The notes under the pieces: generated by a model
What the model was told of the DNA's origin: nothing
What the model saw: the letters and a program-made list of their open reading frames with translations, nothing else
The model's database searches: none
Made by a program: the position numbers and the translations under genes
Assembly (NCBI GenBank): GCA_964626495.1
Contig: CAZVFT010000033.1
Span: forward strand, 1-24,445
Reading direction: 5' to 3'
Source of the DNA: JACNLN01 sp964626495
Lineage (GTDB): Bacteria > Fidelibacterota > Marinisomatia > Marinisomatales > CAZVFT01
Length of the DNA: 24,445 nucleotides
Part shown: positions 7,553 to 14,811 of the stretch, piece by piece
How the letters are laid out: the number at the start of each line of letters is the position of its first letter
Numbering within the stretch: position 1 is the stretch's first letter

Positions 7553-8073
7553 AACTTCAGGCGATAATTGAAAATCAGCCTATTGATTGCCAGCTTTCTC
7601 TCTCTGGCAATGAGGTTGTTTTTGAAGTGGATGATAATAGACAATCCATCAATTTTGTCCGGCTAACTCCGTTTTCATATTCACTCATTATCAATGGAAA
7701 ATCTTACTATGTTACCATTACGAAACATTTTGATGGGTACAACATTACAATTGACCAGAATGTGTTTTTTGTAAAAATCAAGGACGAAAATGAACTCTTG
7801 CTGGAAAAGTTTGGCATGTCCGATTCGGTGACTGTCTCCAATGGAGAGGTTCTGGCGCCCATTCCCGGACTTGTATCCTTTATAGCCGTCGTACCTGGTC
7901 AATCTGTTCAAAAGGGAGAAAACCTTTTAGTATTAGAAGCTATGAAAATGGAAAATGATATTGATTCTCCAAGTACAGGCTGTATTAAAGAGGTGTTTGT
8001 TTCACAAGGACAGTCTGTCGAAAAAAATTGCCTGTTAATACAACTGGAGCTTAATGAAAATGAGCGTGGGTAA
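7549..8073 (+). CDS. Biotin carboxyl carrier protein of an acyl-CoA carboxylase
   Basis: This encodes 174 residues. The C-terminal biotinyl domain (about 100-172) has LAPIPGLV, then the biotinylation motif EAMKMEN at 130-136 with Lys133 as attachment site. The N-terminal 95 residues form a beta-rich region like the BT domain that links biotin carboxylase and carrier in propionyl-CoA carboxylase alpha chains. The protein thus corresponds to the C-terminal half of a PccA that is split here. Translation starts at a TTG overlapping the TGA stop of accC (TTGA), with AAGGAAGAG in front, so the two subunits are coupled in ratio. It carries CO2 from the carboxylase to a carboxyltransferase encoded elsewhere. 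Confidence 0.9.
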   Translation: MKLQAIIENQPIDCQLSLSGNEVVFEVDDNRQSINFVRLTPFSYSLIINGKSYYVTITKHFDGYNITIDQNVFFVKIKDENELLLEKFGMSDSVTVSNGEVLAPIPGLVSFIAVVPGQSVQKGENLLVLEAMKMENDIDSPSTGCIKEVFVSQGQSVEKNCLLIQLELNENERG

Positions 8074-8788
8074 ACAACTACTCTGGGGTGGATTAGGATG
8101 GGTTCTTGCGGGTCCAATTGGTGGGATCGTTGGATTTACTCTGGCGGCATTATCAGAAAGACGAGGATATCCAAGCTTGGGAAGCTGGGAATCTGCCCCT
8201 GCCTACCCTCAGACAAAACCCGGGGATTTTGCTGTTTCTCTACTGGTACTCTTTGCATATGTTATGAAAGCAGACAAACGTCTTTTGCTATCTGAGCTGG
8301 ATTATATCAAACAATTTTTATTCCAGAATTTTGGACGAGAAAACACAAGAGATCTGATGATTCTTTTTCAGGATATTCTCAAACAGGACTATTCCCTTCC
8401 TACTATCTGCCGTCAGGTTAAAAGTCATATGGACCACCCCAGTCGCCTTGAGATGATTCATGTTCTCTTTGGACTTTCTCAGGCAGATGGGCATGTTCAC
8501 CCTCAAGAAATTGATGCCATCCATAAAATTGCCAATTACCTCGGTGTTTCCCACCCTGATTTTGAATCTATCAAGGCTATGTTCGTCAAGGATACTACCT
8601 CTGCTTATAAAATTCTTGAAATCGATACCGATGCCTCTCCCGAAGAAATTAAACGAGCTTACCGAAAAATGGCAAATAAGTATCATCCTGATAAGGTAGC
8701 CCATCTGGGCGATGAGCTGAAACACCTTGCTGAAGAAAAATTCAAAACCATCAATACAGCTTACCAACAGATCAAAAAGGAACAATGA
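8054..8788 (+). CDS. DjlA-like membrane co-chaperone (Gly-rich TM segment, TerB-like domain, C-terminal J domain)
   Basis: This encodes 244 residues. Residues 8-33 form a Gly-rich membrane segment (LLWGGLGWVLAGPIGGIVGF), as in DjlA, where it drives dimerisation. Residues 60-175 look like a TerB-type helical domain (ADKRLLLSELDYI..., LSQADGHVHPQEIDAIHKIA). The J domain spans 184-244 with HPD at 211-213, so it should stimulate an Hsp70 ATPase. The start overlaps the biotin-carrier gene by 20 bases (GGAG 4 bases before ATG at 8054; ATG at 8060 is also possible). The mutase begins 22 bases downstream. Its place between the carboxylase and the mutase may be simple operon packing or a role in their assembly; the sequence does not say which. 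Confidence 0.85.
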   Translation: MKMSVGKQLLWGGLGWVLAGPIGGIVGFTLAALSERRGYPSLGSWESAPAYPQTKPGDFAVSLLVLFAYVMKADKRLLLSELDYIKQFLFQNFGRENTRDLMILFQDILKQDYSLPTICRQVKSHMDHPSRLEMIHVLFGLSQADGHVHPQEIDAIHKIANYLGVSHPDFESIKAMFVKDTTSAYKILEIDTDASPEEIKRAYRKMANKYHPDKVAHLGDELKHLAEEKFKTINTAYQQIKKEQ

Positions 8789-8810
8789 TTTACCTGAAGA
8801 AAGAAACATA

Positions 8811-10310
8811 ATGTCAAAAGAAAAAGCGGGCAAATTTCCGTTTACCCGAGGTATTCACCCCAATATGTACAAAGACCGGCTCTGGACTATGCGCCAGTAT
8901 GCCGGTTTTGCTTCCGCTGAGGTGTCAAATAAGCGGTATCGCTACCTTTTAGATCAGGGTATGACCGGACTGTCGGTTGCTTTTGATCTTCCAACACAGA
9001 TTGGATACGATTCTGATCACCCGATGGCGGAAGGAGAAGTGGGGAGAGTGGGCGTTGCTATCTCTACTCTTGAAGATACGAAAATCCTTTTCGACAAAAT
9101 TCCTCTGGATGCTGTTTCCACCTCAATGACCATTAATGCCACAGCTCCCATTTTGTTAGCTCTCTACATTGTTACGGCAGAGGAACAGGGTATTAGCATT
9201 GAAAATTTGAGAGGAACAATTCAAAATGACATTCTCAAGGAATACATTGCTAGAGGAACGTACATCTTTCCGCCTGAACCGAGTTTGAAGATTGTCACAG
9301 ATATATTCGAATTCTGTCACCAGCATATGCCCAAATGGAACACCATATCTATTTCTGGCTATCACGTTCGGGAGGCGGGTTCCACAGCTGCCCAAGAACT
9401 AGCATTTACGTTCGCCAACGGTATCGCTTATGTTCAGGCAGCTGTAGATCGGGGATTGAATGTGGACGATTTTGCTCCCAGACTATCCTTTTTCTTCAAT
9501 GCTCACCGTAATCTCTTTGAAGAAGTAGCAAAGTTCCGGGCTGCACGGCGGTTATGGGCTAAGATTATGAAAGAACGATTCAGTACAAAAAGCCTAAAAG
9601 CAATGATGTGCAGGTTTCACATTCAGACGGCAGGTTCCACACTTACAGCTCAGCAGGCAGATAATAATGTTGTACGAACTGCCTATGAGGCACTGGCTGC
9701 AGTATTGGGAGGGACACAATCCCTTCACACCAATGCCCGCGACGAAGCCATCTCTCTTCCAACAGAGGAATCTGTAAATTTAGCCCTTCGCACCCAACAA
9801 ATCATTGCTTATGAGTCTGGAGTTACTAACGAGGTTGATCCCCTTGGTGGGTCATATTACGTTGAGGATTTAACAAATCAACTGGAATCTGATGCCAAAA
9901 AAATAATTGATAACATTATTCAGATGGGCGGTGCTGTAAAAGCGATTGAAAAGGGGTTCATACAAAATAAAATTATCGAGAGTGCCTATGAATCTCAAAA
10001 GCTCATTGATTCGAACAAACAGATTATAGTAGGTCTAAATAAATTTCAATCCGATAATTTAATACAATCTTCCACACTGGAAATCGATTTGGAAGCTGTC
10101 AATCGACAGGTAAAAAGAGTTAAAAAATTCAAAGAAGACCGAGATAATCTCTCTGTATCTTCAGCCCGGGACTCCCTCGCAAATGCTGCCAAGGAGGAAG
10201 ATAATCTAATCCCTCACATCATTCACGCAGTAAAATCCCAAGTGACTTTAGGTGAAATATCCGATACGCTTCGAGAAGTCTATGGGGAATACTCTGAACA
10301 AACCTTATAG
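8811..10310 (+). CDS. Methylmalonyl-CoA mutase, large (catalytic, substrate-binding) subunit
   Basis: This encodes 499 residues starting at MSKEKAGKFPFTRGIHP. An upstream in-frame start at 8727 lies inside the DjlA-like gene and is rejected. The TIM-barrel hallmarks are TMRQYAGF at 26-33 (with the Tyr characteristic of methylmalonyl-CoA mutase), LSVAFDLPTQIGYDSDHP, RGTIQNDILKEYIARGTYIF, SGYHVREAG at 182-190, and FHIQTAGSTLTAQQADNN near 270-286. The B12-binding domain with DxHxxG is absent, so this is the separate large subunit; the small subunit must be encoded elsewhere. It is slightly shorter at the N-terminus than usual (about 540-560). With the carboxylase upstream it would convert methylmalonyl-CoA to succinyl-CoA, or the reverse in propionate formation. 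The epimerase is not in the window. Confidence 0.92.
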   Translation: MSKEKAGKFPFTRGIHPNMYKDRLWTMRQYAGFASAEVSNKRYRYLLDQGMTGLSVAFDLPTQIGYDSDHPMAEGEVGRVGVAISTLEDTKILFDKIPLDAVSTSMTINATAPILLALYIVTAEEQGISIENLRGTIQNDILKEYIARGTYIFPPEPSLKIVTDIFEFCHQHMPKWNTISISGYHVREAGSTAAQELAFTFANGIAYVQAAVDRGLNVDDFAPRLSFFFNAHRNLFEEVAKFRAARRLWAKIMKERFSTKSLKAMMCRFHIQTAGSTLTAQQADNNVVRTAYEALAAVLGGTQSLHTNARDEAISLPTEESVNLALRTQQIIAYESGVTNEVDPLGGSYYVEDLTNQLESDAKKIIDNIIQMGGAVKAIEKGFIQNKIIESAYESQKLIDSNKQIIVGLNKFQSDNLIQSSTLEIDLEAVNRQVKRVKKFKEDRDNLSVSSARDSLANAAKEEDNLIPHIIHAVKSQVTLGEISDTLREVYGEYSEQTL

Positions 10311-10343
10311 CCAGATTCATCACTGTAGAGAGAGACAAGTGTA

Positions 10344-11027
10344 TTACGAATCTTCCTCAAACCTGTCTCGATTTTTTTGGATTAACTTCTGAACTAACGG
10401 TAAATGTTTATTCTCAATTCGGTTAAAAATTAAATCTGCCAGCTCTACAATTTTACTACATTTCTTTTCACATTCAGGAAGCTCACTGACAAGTAATCTG
10501 CATCCATCCTTTAAATTCCAAATAAATCCTTTCATCGCAAGAAAAGTATTCTCACTGTCCGTTAAACCCCAGTATTCAATCTCATCTATCATTTCATCCA
10601 CATTCTCCGGCAGGTTATGAGCAGCACGGTAATATTTAGCGCTGATCAGTGCATAATTGGCAGAAATCTTATCAAATGCATCTCTTAACCTGTCACTACT
10701 TTCATCATAATCAGGACTTAATTTTTCAAGGATAGGATGTGCAATCTTAAATATCTTCCTTGCTGGTGCAATAATTTTTTCGGTGCGTTCTTCTTCCTGC
10801 TTTCTTTTCTGTTTTTCTTCAAAGGATTCCTGCCACTCTTCGTCAACTTCAAAATCTTCTTCCCCGAATAACTCTTCCATCCTGTCAAATGTCTTTTCCA
10901 GATCCTTTCTTGCCTCATCCGGGTGTCTTTCAGACCAGTAGAGATAGCACCTGTCTGTGTAAGCACACTTCTCACAGATGTAATCGCAATAGTTATAAAT
11001 ACCTTCTTTGAACTCAGGTCTTGACAT
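10344..11027 (-). CDS. Uncharacterised cytoplasmic protein with N-terminal Cys motif
   Basis: This encodes 227 residues of no recognised family. The N-terminus has a Cys cluster, C14-x3-C-x2-C-x5-C (YCDYICEKCAYTDRC), that could bind zinc or an iron-sulfur cluster. Residues 38-85 are strongly charged (E/K/R/D) and probably a coiled coil. The C-terminal 130 residues are helical, with a further CEKKC pair near residue 190. No signal peptide or membrane segment is seen. It converges with the mutase gene, 33 bases apart, and stands alone on its strand. The 450 bases upstream contain palindromes instead of a clear promoter. Confidence 0.62.
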   Translation of the reverse strand: MSRPEFKEGIYNYCDYICEKCAYTDRCYLYWSERHPDEARKDLEKTFDRMEELFGEEDFEVDEEWQESFEEKQKRKQEEERTEKIIAPARKIFKIAHPILEKLSPDYDESSDRLRDAFDKISANYALISAKYYRAAHNLPENVDEMIDEIEYWGLTDSENTFLAMKGFIWNLKDGCRLLVSELPECEKKCSKIVELADLIFNRIENKHLPLVQKLIQKNRDRFEEDS

Positions 11028-11223
11028 TGTTAATCCGATTTAATTTACCAGTTTTAAAAATAATTACTAAACGTACCTGTCCGGCTCTTGACGGATTGAA
11101 TTTAATACTTGTGGTATCCGGACAGGAATCAAGATAAAGAAAGTATAGCACGTCCATTCTTCCATAATTAGCCACCACATAAAAACTTTCCTCTTCTAAA
11201 AACCTCGATTCACCCCCTCTTTT

Positions 11224-11248
11224 CTTCTCCCCCCTCAAGGGGGAGAAG
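11224..11248. repeat. Perfect GC-rich hairpin
   Basis: CTTCTCCCCC (11224-11233) pairs completely with GGGGGAGAAG (11239-11248) around a 5-base loop. No T-run follows on either strand, so it is not a classical terminator. The sequence GATTAG follows, similar to what follows the second palindrome at 11289-11314. Confidence 0.7.
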
Positions 11249-11361
11249 GATTAGCCAGCCCACTGATGATTGTTGCCTTTGTAAATCTCCTCTCTCCGCC
11301 AGCTGGCGGAAGAGGATTAAGGTGAGGGTGATCCTTCACCACCAGATTAAATCATTTTATA

Positions 11362-11466
11362 GACGGATGACACGGATTCGCTCTGTGAAATTGTTACGCA
11401 CTCTTTGTGATTCGAAAGAGTGAACAGCTTTGCAAGGATTAACGGTGTAGATCCGTATGATCCGTC
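11362..11466. repeat. Nested inverted repeat with 9-base-period arms, abutting the prpD-like stop codon
   Basis: The outer arms are 11362-11377 and 11451-11466 (13 of 16 positions pair); each contains ACGGAT twice at a 9-base interval. On the minus strand a further ACAGAT unit, again 9 bases away, runs to within a few bases of the TAG stop of the PrpD-like gene at 11478. Inside lies a perfect 8-base stem CACTCTTT/AAAGAGTG (11399-11422). This belongs by layout to the 9-base-period repeat family of this window, with a different unit sequence. Confidence 0.6.
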
Positions 11467-11477
11467 AAATCTGTGTT

Positions 11478-12851
11478 CTATTCATTAACAATCAACATTT
11501 CCATGAAGTCACGAGCTGAAAATTCACCACAATTGAAAATCGTCTCCTTCAACCGCTCAAGTTCTTCTTCATCAAACTTATCTGAAACTAACGAATTGAA
11601 TTTAGCTTCGAGGTCTTCCATAGTCATAGGTTCCCGAGGATCTCCTTTAGGATACTCAAGGTAAACGGAATATTCCTCACCAACTACTGTTTTTATTGTC
11701 ACTTTTGAAGGCTGTTTTTCAGGAAACATATTCTCGAATTCTTCGCTGGCTTCACCTTTGATTTTATGAACGAACTTTTTGAGTCTTGTATCCCTGATCT
11801 TAGATTCTTCAAAACTTGCTGTGGTGACTTCCCCATCGAGAATCGCTCGGGCAATGCAATAGGGAAGGGAGTGGTCAGCTGTCTCCCTGGTTTTTGGTTC
11901 GTACTTATGCGGATCAAATAAAATATCACATGCTCTCGCAATGGTGGTGACAATCACCTCATCAATATCTTCTGTCTGGATATCATTTTCCTTCACCACT
12001 TTCAGTGTTGCAGATAAATGGGTATGTGTAAGTGCTTCAGTAGGGAATGCCTTCATCGAACAATCTAAAATCTTGTATGAATCTCCAAGATTGCCAACCA
12101 GCCTATCCACATCCCAGTCAGAACCGTAAACATCCATAAATCCTTCTTTTCCCTCAAACACAGCTTCCGTTCCCGTGTATCCTTTCTGTGCCATAAGCGC
12201 CGCAAAAACGCCAGCCTGTACTGCCATAGGGTCAACCGTGTTTTTCATCATAGTCAGATGTCCGGCTGTTGGGCAACCGATGGTGTGGCTGTGACTGCCG
12301 GAGATACCAATAGCATTCACCATCTCATCTTTAGATAGACTAAGAAGTTTTCCTGCAACGATGGGAGAAACGAACTGTGTCAATGTGGCATGATGCCACT
12401 TCCGTTCACGGATGCCGGGAACTGCAAATTCACACAACCTTTGCTCAAACTCGTACGCCAGAACAATGGCAATAATTACATCCTTCATAGAAGCATCCAC
12501 AAGTTCTCCTATAGCAAGAGTAGCAGGAATGAGGTCTGACGGATGACTGGGATCTTCCTTCCAGTAAATATCATTAAAATCTAAAGCTCGAACCATAAGG
12601 GAATTTATTAGTGTCGCATTGACAGCAGGCATTTTATCTCCAAAACCGATGAGGGTAGCTTCCTCTTTTCCTCCCATCTCCAGATAAATATCCCGGAGAA
12701 TATTCACATCTCTCGTGTGATATCCCCCATAGGCACACCCGATGGAATCATAGAGATATCGTTTAACTTCTTCTACGACCTTTTTGGGGAGATCTTCATA
12801 TTTTAGTTCCAACGCAAATTCAGCAATTTGTCTTGAGATTGTTTTTTCCAT
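11478..12851 (-). CDS. prpD: MmgE/PrpD family protein (2-methylcitrate dehydratase-like)
   Basis: This encodes 457 residues from the ATG at 12851, which has AAGGGA in front; a longer start at 12878 has none. Family features are the KRYLYDSIGCAYGG opening, LNDxxxW-like DFNDIYWKEDPSHPSDLIPA (about 99-118), ISGSHSHTIG, and KAFPTEALTHTHLSA near residue 280. Members dehydrate 2-methylcitrate or citrate, decarboxylate cis-aconitate, or isomerise iminodisuccinate, so the substrate cannot be fixed by family alone. It lies downstream of homoaconitase-, dehydrogenase- and citrate-lyase-like genes, which favours a tricarboxylate substrate. With a propionyl-CoA carboxylase and mutase also present, 2-methylcitrate processing is possible, but no PrpC or PrpB is seen. 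Upstream is the MazEF pair; a palindromic repeat follows its stop codon. Confidence 0.82.
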   Translation of the reverse strand: MEKTISRQIAEFALELKYEDLPKKVVEEVKRYLYDSIGCAYGGYHTRDVNILRDIYLEMGGKEEATLIGFGDKMPAVNATLINSLMVRALDFNDIYWKEDPSHPSDLIPATLAIGELVDASMKDVIIAIVLAYEFEQRLCEFAVPGIRERKWHHATLTQFVSPIVAGKLLSLSKDEMVNAIGISGSHSHTIGCPTAGHLTMMKNTVDPMAVQAGVFAALMAQKGYTGTEAVFEGKEGFMDVYGSDWDVDRLVGNLGDSYKILDCSMKAFPTEALTHTHLSATLKVVKENDIQTEDIDEVIVTTIARACDILFDPHKYEPKTRETADHSLPYCIARAILDGEVTTASFEESKIRDTRLKKFVHKIKGEASEEFENMFPEKQPSKVTIKTVVGEEYSVYLEYPKGDPREPMTMEDLEAKFNSLVSDKFDEEELERLKETIFNCGEFSARDFMEMLIVNE

Positions 12852-12887
12852 ACTTATTCCCTTATTTTGTTTTATCACACATTATTG

Positions 12888-12935
12888 TCAGTCATGCGTC
12901 CGACTGATGGGCAATCTTATCCGGCTCCTGACTGA
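12888..12935. repeat. Inverted repeat between mazF-like and prpD-like genes
   Basis: TCAGTCA (12888-12894) and TGACTGA (12929-12935) are perfect inverted copies that end one base before the mazF-like stop codon. An inner copy CGACTGATGG (12901-12910) can pair alternatively with the left arm. There is no T-run, so it may shape or stabilise the transcript instead of ending it. Confidence 0.5.
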
Positions 12936-13307
12936 TCACCTCGCTATCCCTAAACTTACTTTGATACAATGATCTACCGAATTAATCTGTTTTTCAGGAA
13001 TAACTCCAAGTTTTCGAACAGCCAGCCGTTTTGGAATCGTCAGAATATTCTCAAACTGAACAATCGAATCCTTTTCTAATCCAGCTTCTATATCATCAGC
13101 AGAGATATGTAAATGTGTGGGATAGTGTCTTTTCGGAACCTTCGTTGAAATGGAAGCAACAATCACGTTTCTGCTATATCTATTCCCAATATCGTTCTGG
13201 ATAACGAACGCTGGTCTTTCCTTGTACCTTGTGTAATCAGTAATGAGGGGAAATTTGAAAAGAACGATATCCCCTCGGAAAAATTGCTGTCCTTTTCCAC
13301 TATTCAT
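12936..13307 (-). CDS. mazF: MazF/PemK-type toxin (mRNA endoribonuclease)
   Basis: This encodes 123 residues, the normal size for the family. The barrel signature is RGDIVLFKFPLITDYTRYKERPAFVIQND near residues 11-39, followed by NVIVASISTK, HLHISADDIEAGLEKDSIVQ and FENILTIPKRL. These match PemK/MazF, whose members cleave mRNA at short sequence motifs. The gene overlaps the RHH-type antitoxin by 8 bases, as expected for a coupled toxin-antitoxin pair. No truncation is visible, so it is probably active when free. It sits inside a run of metabolic genes on the same strand. Confidence 0.88.
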   Translation of the reverse strand: MNSGKGQQFFRGDIVLFKFPLITDYTRYKERPAFVIQNDIGNRYSRNVIVASISTKVPKRHYPTHLHISADDIEAGLEKDSIVQFENILTIPKRLAVRKLGVIPEKQINSVDHCIKVSLGIAR

Positions 13308-13539
13308 CTGAAAGAGAGGCTAATTGTGCAGCAAGAGCTTCTTCAGCTATATTTGGTTTATTTGAGGTATATTCGTAGCTTTCTTTTAACAGTGCCTCAA
13401 ATTCCCTTTGACGTTGATATTCTAAAAACAACCTTAGTGCATCCCGAATCACTCCGCTTCGTTTCTTCCCCACTTTCCTGGTATAGGAATCTACTTTAGT
13501 TAACAAATCCTCTGGCAAGGTAATCATAACTCTATGCAT
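13300..13539 (-). CDS. Ribbon-helix-helix antitoxin for the MazF-like toxin
   Basis: This encodes 79 residues. The N-terminus MHRVMITLPEDLLTKVDSYT, followed by KRSGVIRDALRLFLEYQRQ, is a ribbon-helix-helix DNA-binding domain (CopG/MazE-like). The acidic C-terminal half would wrap the toxin. GGAG lies 7 bases before the ATG. It probably represses its own promoter (13579-13607), which is surrounded by short palindromes such as ACTATA/TATAGT. It overlaps the toxin start by 8 bases. Confidence 0.85.
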   Translation of the reverse strand: MHRVMITLPEDLLTKVDSYTRKVGKKRSGVIRDALRLFLEYQRQREFEALLKESYEYTSNKPNIAEEALAAQLASLSDE

Positions 13540-13578
13540 AATTATTCTCCATAATTATCTATACTAATATCTGTTAAT

Positions 13579-13607
13579 AATATATACTATACGCTTAATA
13601 TAGTCAA
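13579..13607 (-). promoter_or_regulatory. Promoter of the MazEF-like pair
   Basis: On the minus strand TTGACT (13602-13607) and TATATT (13579-13584) are 17 bases apart, 40 bases upstream of the antitoxin ATG. Short inverted sequences around it (TATAGTCAATACTA, TATACTATA) are candidate antitoxin operators. This gives the pair its own transcription within the metabolic block. Confidence 0.7.
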
Positions 13608-13634
13608 TACTATTTTATCCTTTTGTGATTTAAA

Positions 13635-14753
13635 CTAAAGTTTCTCCGCTACCGCATTTGCCACTTCCAGGCTGTTATTTGTTCCACCCATATCGTATGT
13701 CAGGACAAGCTCTTCGGCAATCACTTCAGCCACCGCTTTTTCAAGTGAGATTGCCTTTTCCTTCTCTCCCAGCCAATCCAGCATCATCTTTGTCGTCAAA
13801 AGCATGGCAATAGGATTCACTTTGTACTGACCGGCATATTTCGGGGCAGATCCATGGGTTGGTTCAAAGACGGCATAATTATCTCCCATATTTGCACTGC
13901 AGGCAAACCCAAGTCCCCCAACCAGCTGCGCACACAAATCGGAAAGGATATCCCCAAACATATTCTCCGCCACCAACACTTCATAATCCTGAGGATTCTT
14001 CACTAGCCACATACATTGAGCATCTATGTTGGTTTCCCACAATTCAATATCGGGATAACTTTTTGCAACCTTTCTGGCTGTTCGGATCATTAATCCCCCC
14101 GTTTCGCGGAGGACATTTGGTTTATCCACCACCGTCACAGATTTTCGCCCAAACTTTTTTGCATACTCAAAGGCTTGCGTAACAATATTTTCGCATCCCT
14201 GTTTTGTCATGATACGGGTTGACAAGGCAATGTTTTTCAATCCAAACTTTTCAAACTTTTTCATCTTGGGATGATTGCTGTCAAGGGCATGGAAAACCTC
14301 CTCGGGAAGGGGAAAAAATTCCACGCCGCCGTACATTCCCTCAGTATTTTCACGGAAAATCACAATGTCGATATCGTCACGATAGTTCAATGGATTTCCC
14401 GGATATGCTTTGCAGGGACGAAGATTGGTATGCAGACTAAACTCCTGACGAAGCTGAACAATGGGACTGAAGTAAACGTATCCTTTATCTTGCAGTTCAG
14501 GATCCAATTCTTTTGCAGCTTCCTCTTTTGGTTTCGATGTTATGGCACCAAATAGGGTGCAATCTGTCGTTTTCATCATCTCTTTCGTTCGTTCGGGAAG
14601 AGCATTTCCCTCCGATTTCCAAAATTCCCATCCGATGTCTCCATGAATATATTCTGCATCGAACTTTAAAGTATCCAGGACCAACCTCGCACATTCCATA
14701 ACATCGTTTCCAACCCCGTCACCGGGCAGCCATGCTATTTTATATTTCGCCAT
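13635..14753 (-). CDS. Isocitrate/isopropylmalate-family dehydrogenase
   Basis: This encodes 372 residues. GGAGG lies 5 bases before the ATG. Beta-decarboxylating dehydrogenase motifs are LPGDGVGNDV (9-18), LRQEFSLHTNLRP (101-113), IFRENTEGMYGGVE near 133-145, ENMFGDILSD (263-272) and HGSAPKYAG (300-308). The Lys305-Tyr306 pair matches the NADP-binding Lys-Tyr of E. coli isocitrate dehydrogenase. The C-terminal Arg that also binds the 2'-phosphate appears replaced by Gly (TYDMGGT). In the substrate loop SPIVQLR (96-102) the isocitrate-binding Ser and Arg are kept, but the Asn two residues after the Ser is Ile98. Isocitrate is the simplest substrate given the neighbours, but homoisocitrate or another substituted malate is possible. 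It oxidatively decarboxylates its substrate, or carboxylates 2-oxoglutarate in the reductive direction. Confidence 0.85.
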   Translation of the reverse strand: MAKYKIAWLPGDGVGNDVMECARLVLDTLKFDAEYIHGDIGWEFWKSEGNALPERTKEMMKTTDCTLFGAITSKPKEEAAKELDPELQDKGYVYFSPIVQLRQEFSLHTNLRPCKAYPGNPLNYRDDIDIVIFRENTEGMYGGVEFFPLPEEVFHALDSNHPKMKKFEKFGLKNIALSTRIMTKQGCENIVTQAFEYAKKFGRKSVTVVDKPNVLRETGGLMIRTARKVAKSYPDIELWETNIDAQCMWLVKNPQDYEVLVAENMFGDILSDLCAQLVGGLGFACSANMGDNYAVFEPTHGSAPKYAGQYKVNPIAMLLTTKMMLDWLGEKEKAISLEKAVAEVIAEELVLTYDMGGTNNSLEVANAVAEKL

Positions 14754-14811
14754 TTGTTTCCTCCAGAATTATATTTGTTTTTTATTCATCTAAACAATAT
14801 CACTTAAATAT

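Larger units (their letters stand above)
11028..11477. other. 450-base gene-free stretch with several palindromes
   Basis: No convincing gene is present. Three structured parts can be seen: a perfect 10-base-pair stem at 11224-11248, a GC-rich palindrome at about 11289-11314 (CCGCCAGCTGGCGG), and a nested inverted repeat at 11362-11466. The first two are each followed by AGGATTA, so they may be divergent copies of one element. A 74-codon open frame on the minus strand at 11014-11238 runs from the first hairpin into the neighbouring gene and is not supported. Confidence 0.55.

Noticed and set aside
8727..8810. Upstream in-frame start for the mutase
   Set aside because: It would overlap the DjlA-like gene by 62 bases and add residues unlike the family; ATG at 8811 fits the conserved start region.
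8788..8811. B12 riboswitch before the mutase
   Set aside because: The gap is only 22 bases; there is no space for a cobalamin riboswitch.
8318..8833. 171-codon minus-strand frame opposite the DjlA-like gene
   Set aside because: The plus strand has a clear J domain and TerB-like region; this frame shows no motif.
10311..10343. Bidirectional terminator between the mutase and the convergent gene
   Set aside because: No inverted repeat of useful length or T-run is visible in the 33 bases.
11014..11238. 74-codon open frame on the minus strand next to the Cys-motif gene
   Set aside because: It starts inside a perfect hairpin, overlaps the next gene, has no ribosome-binding site and resembles no family.
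11224..11248. Terminator for the neighbouring genes
   Set aside because: The stem is perfect but no T-run follows on either strand.
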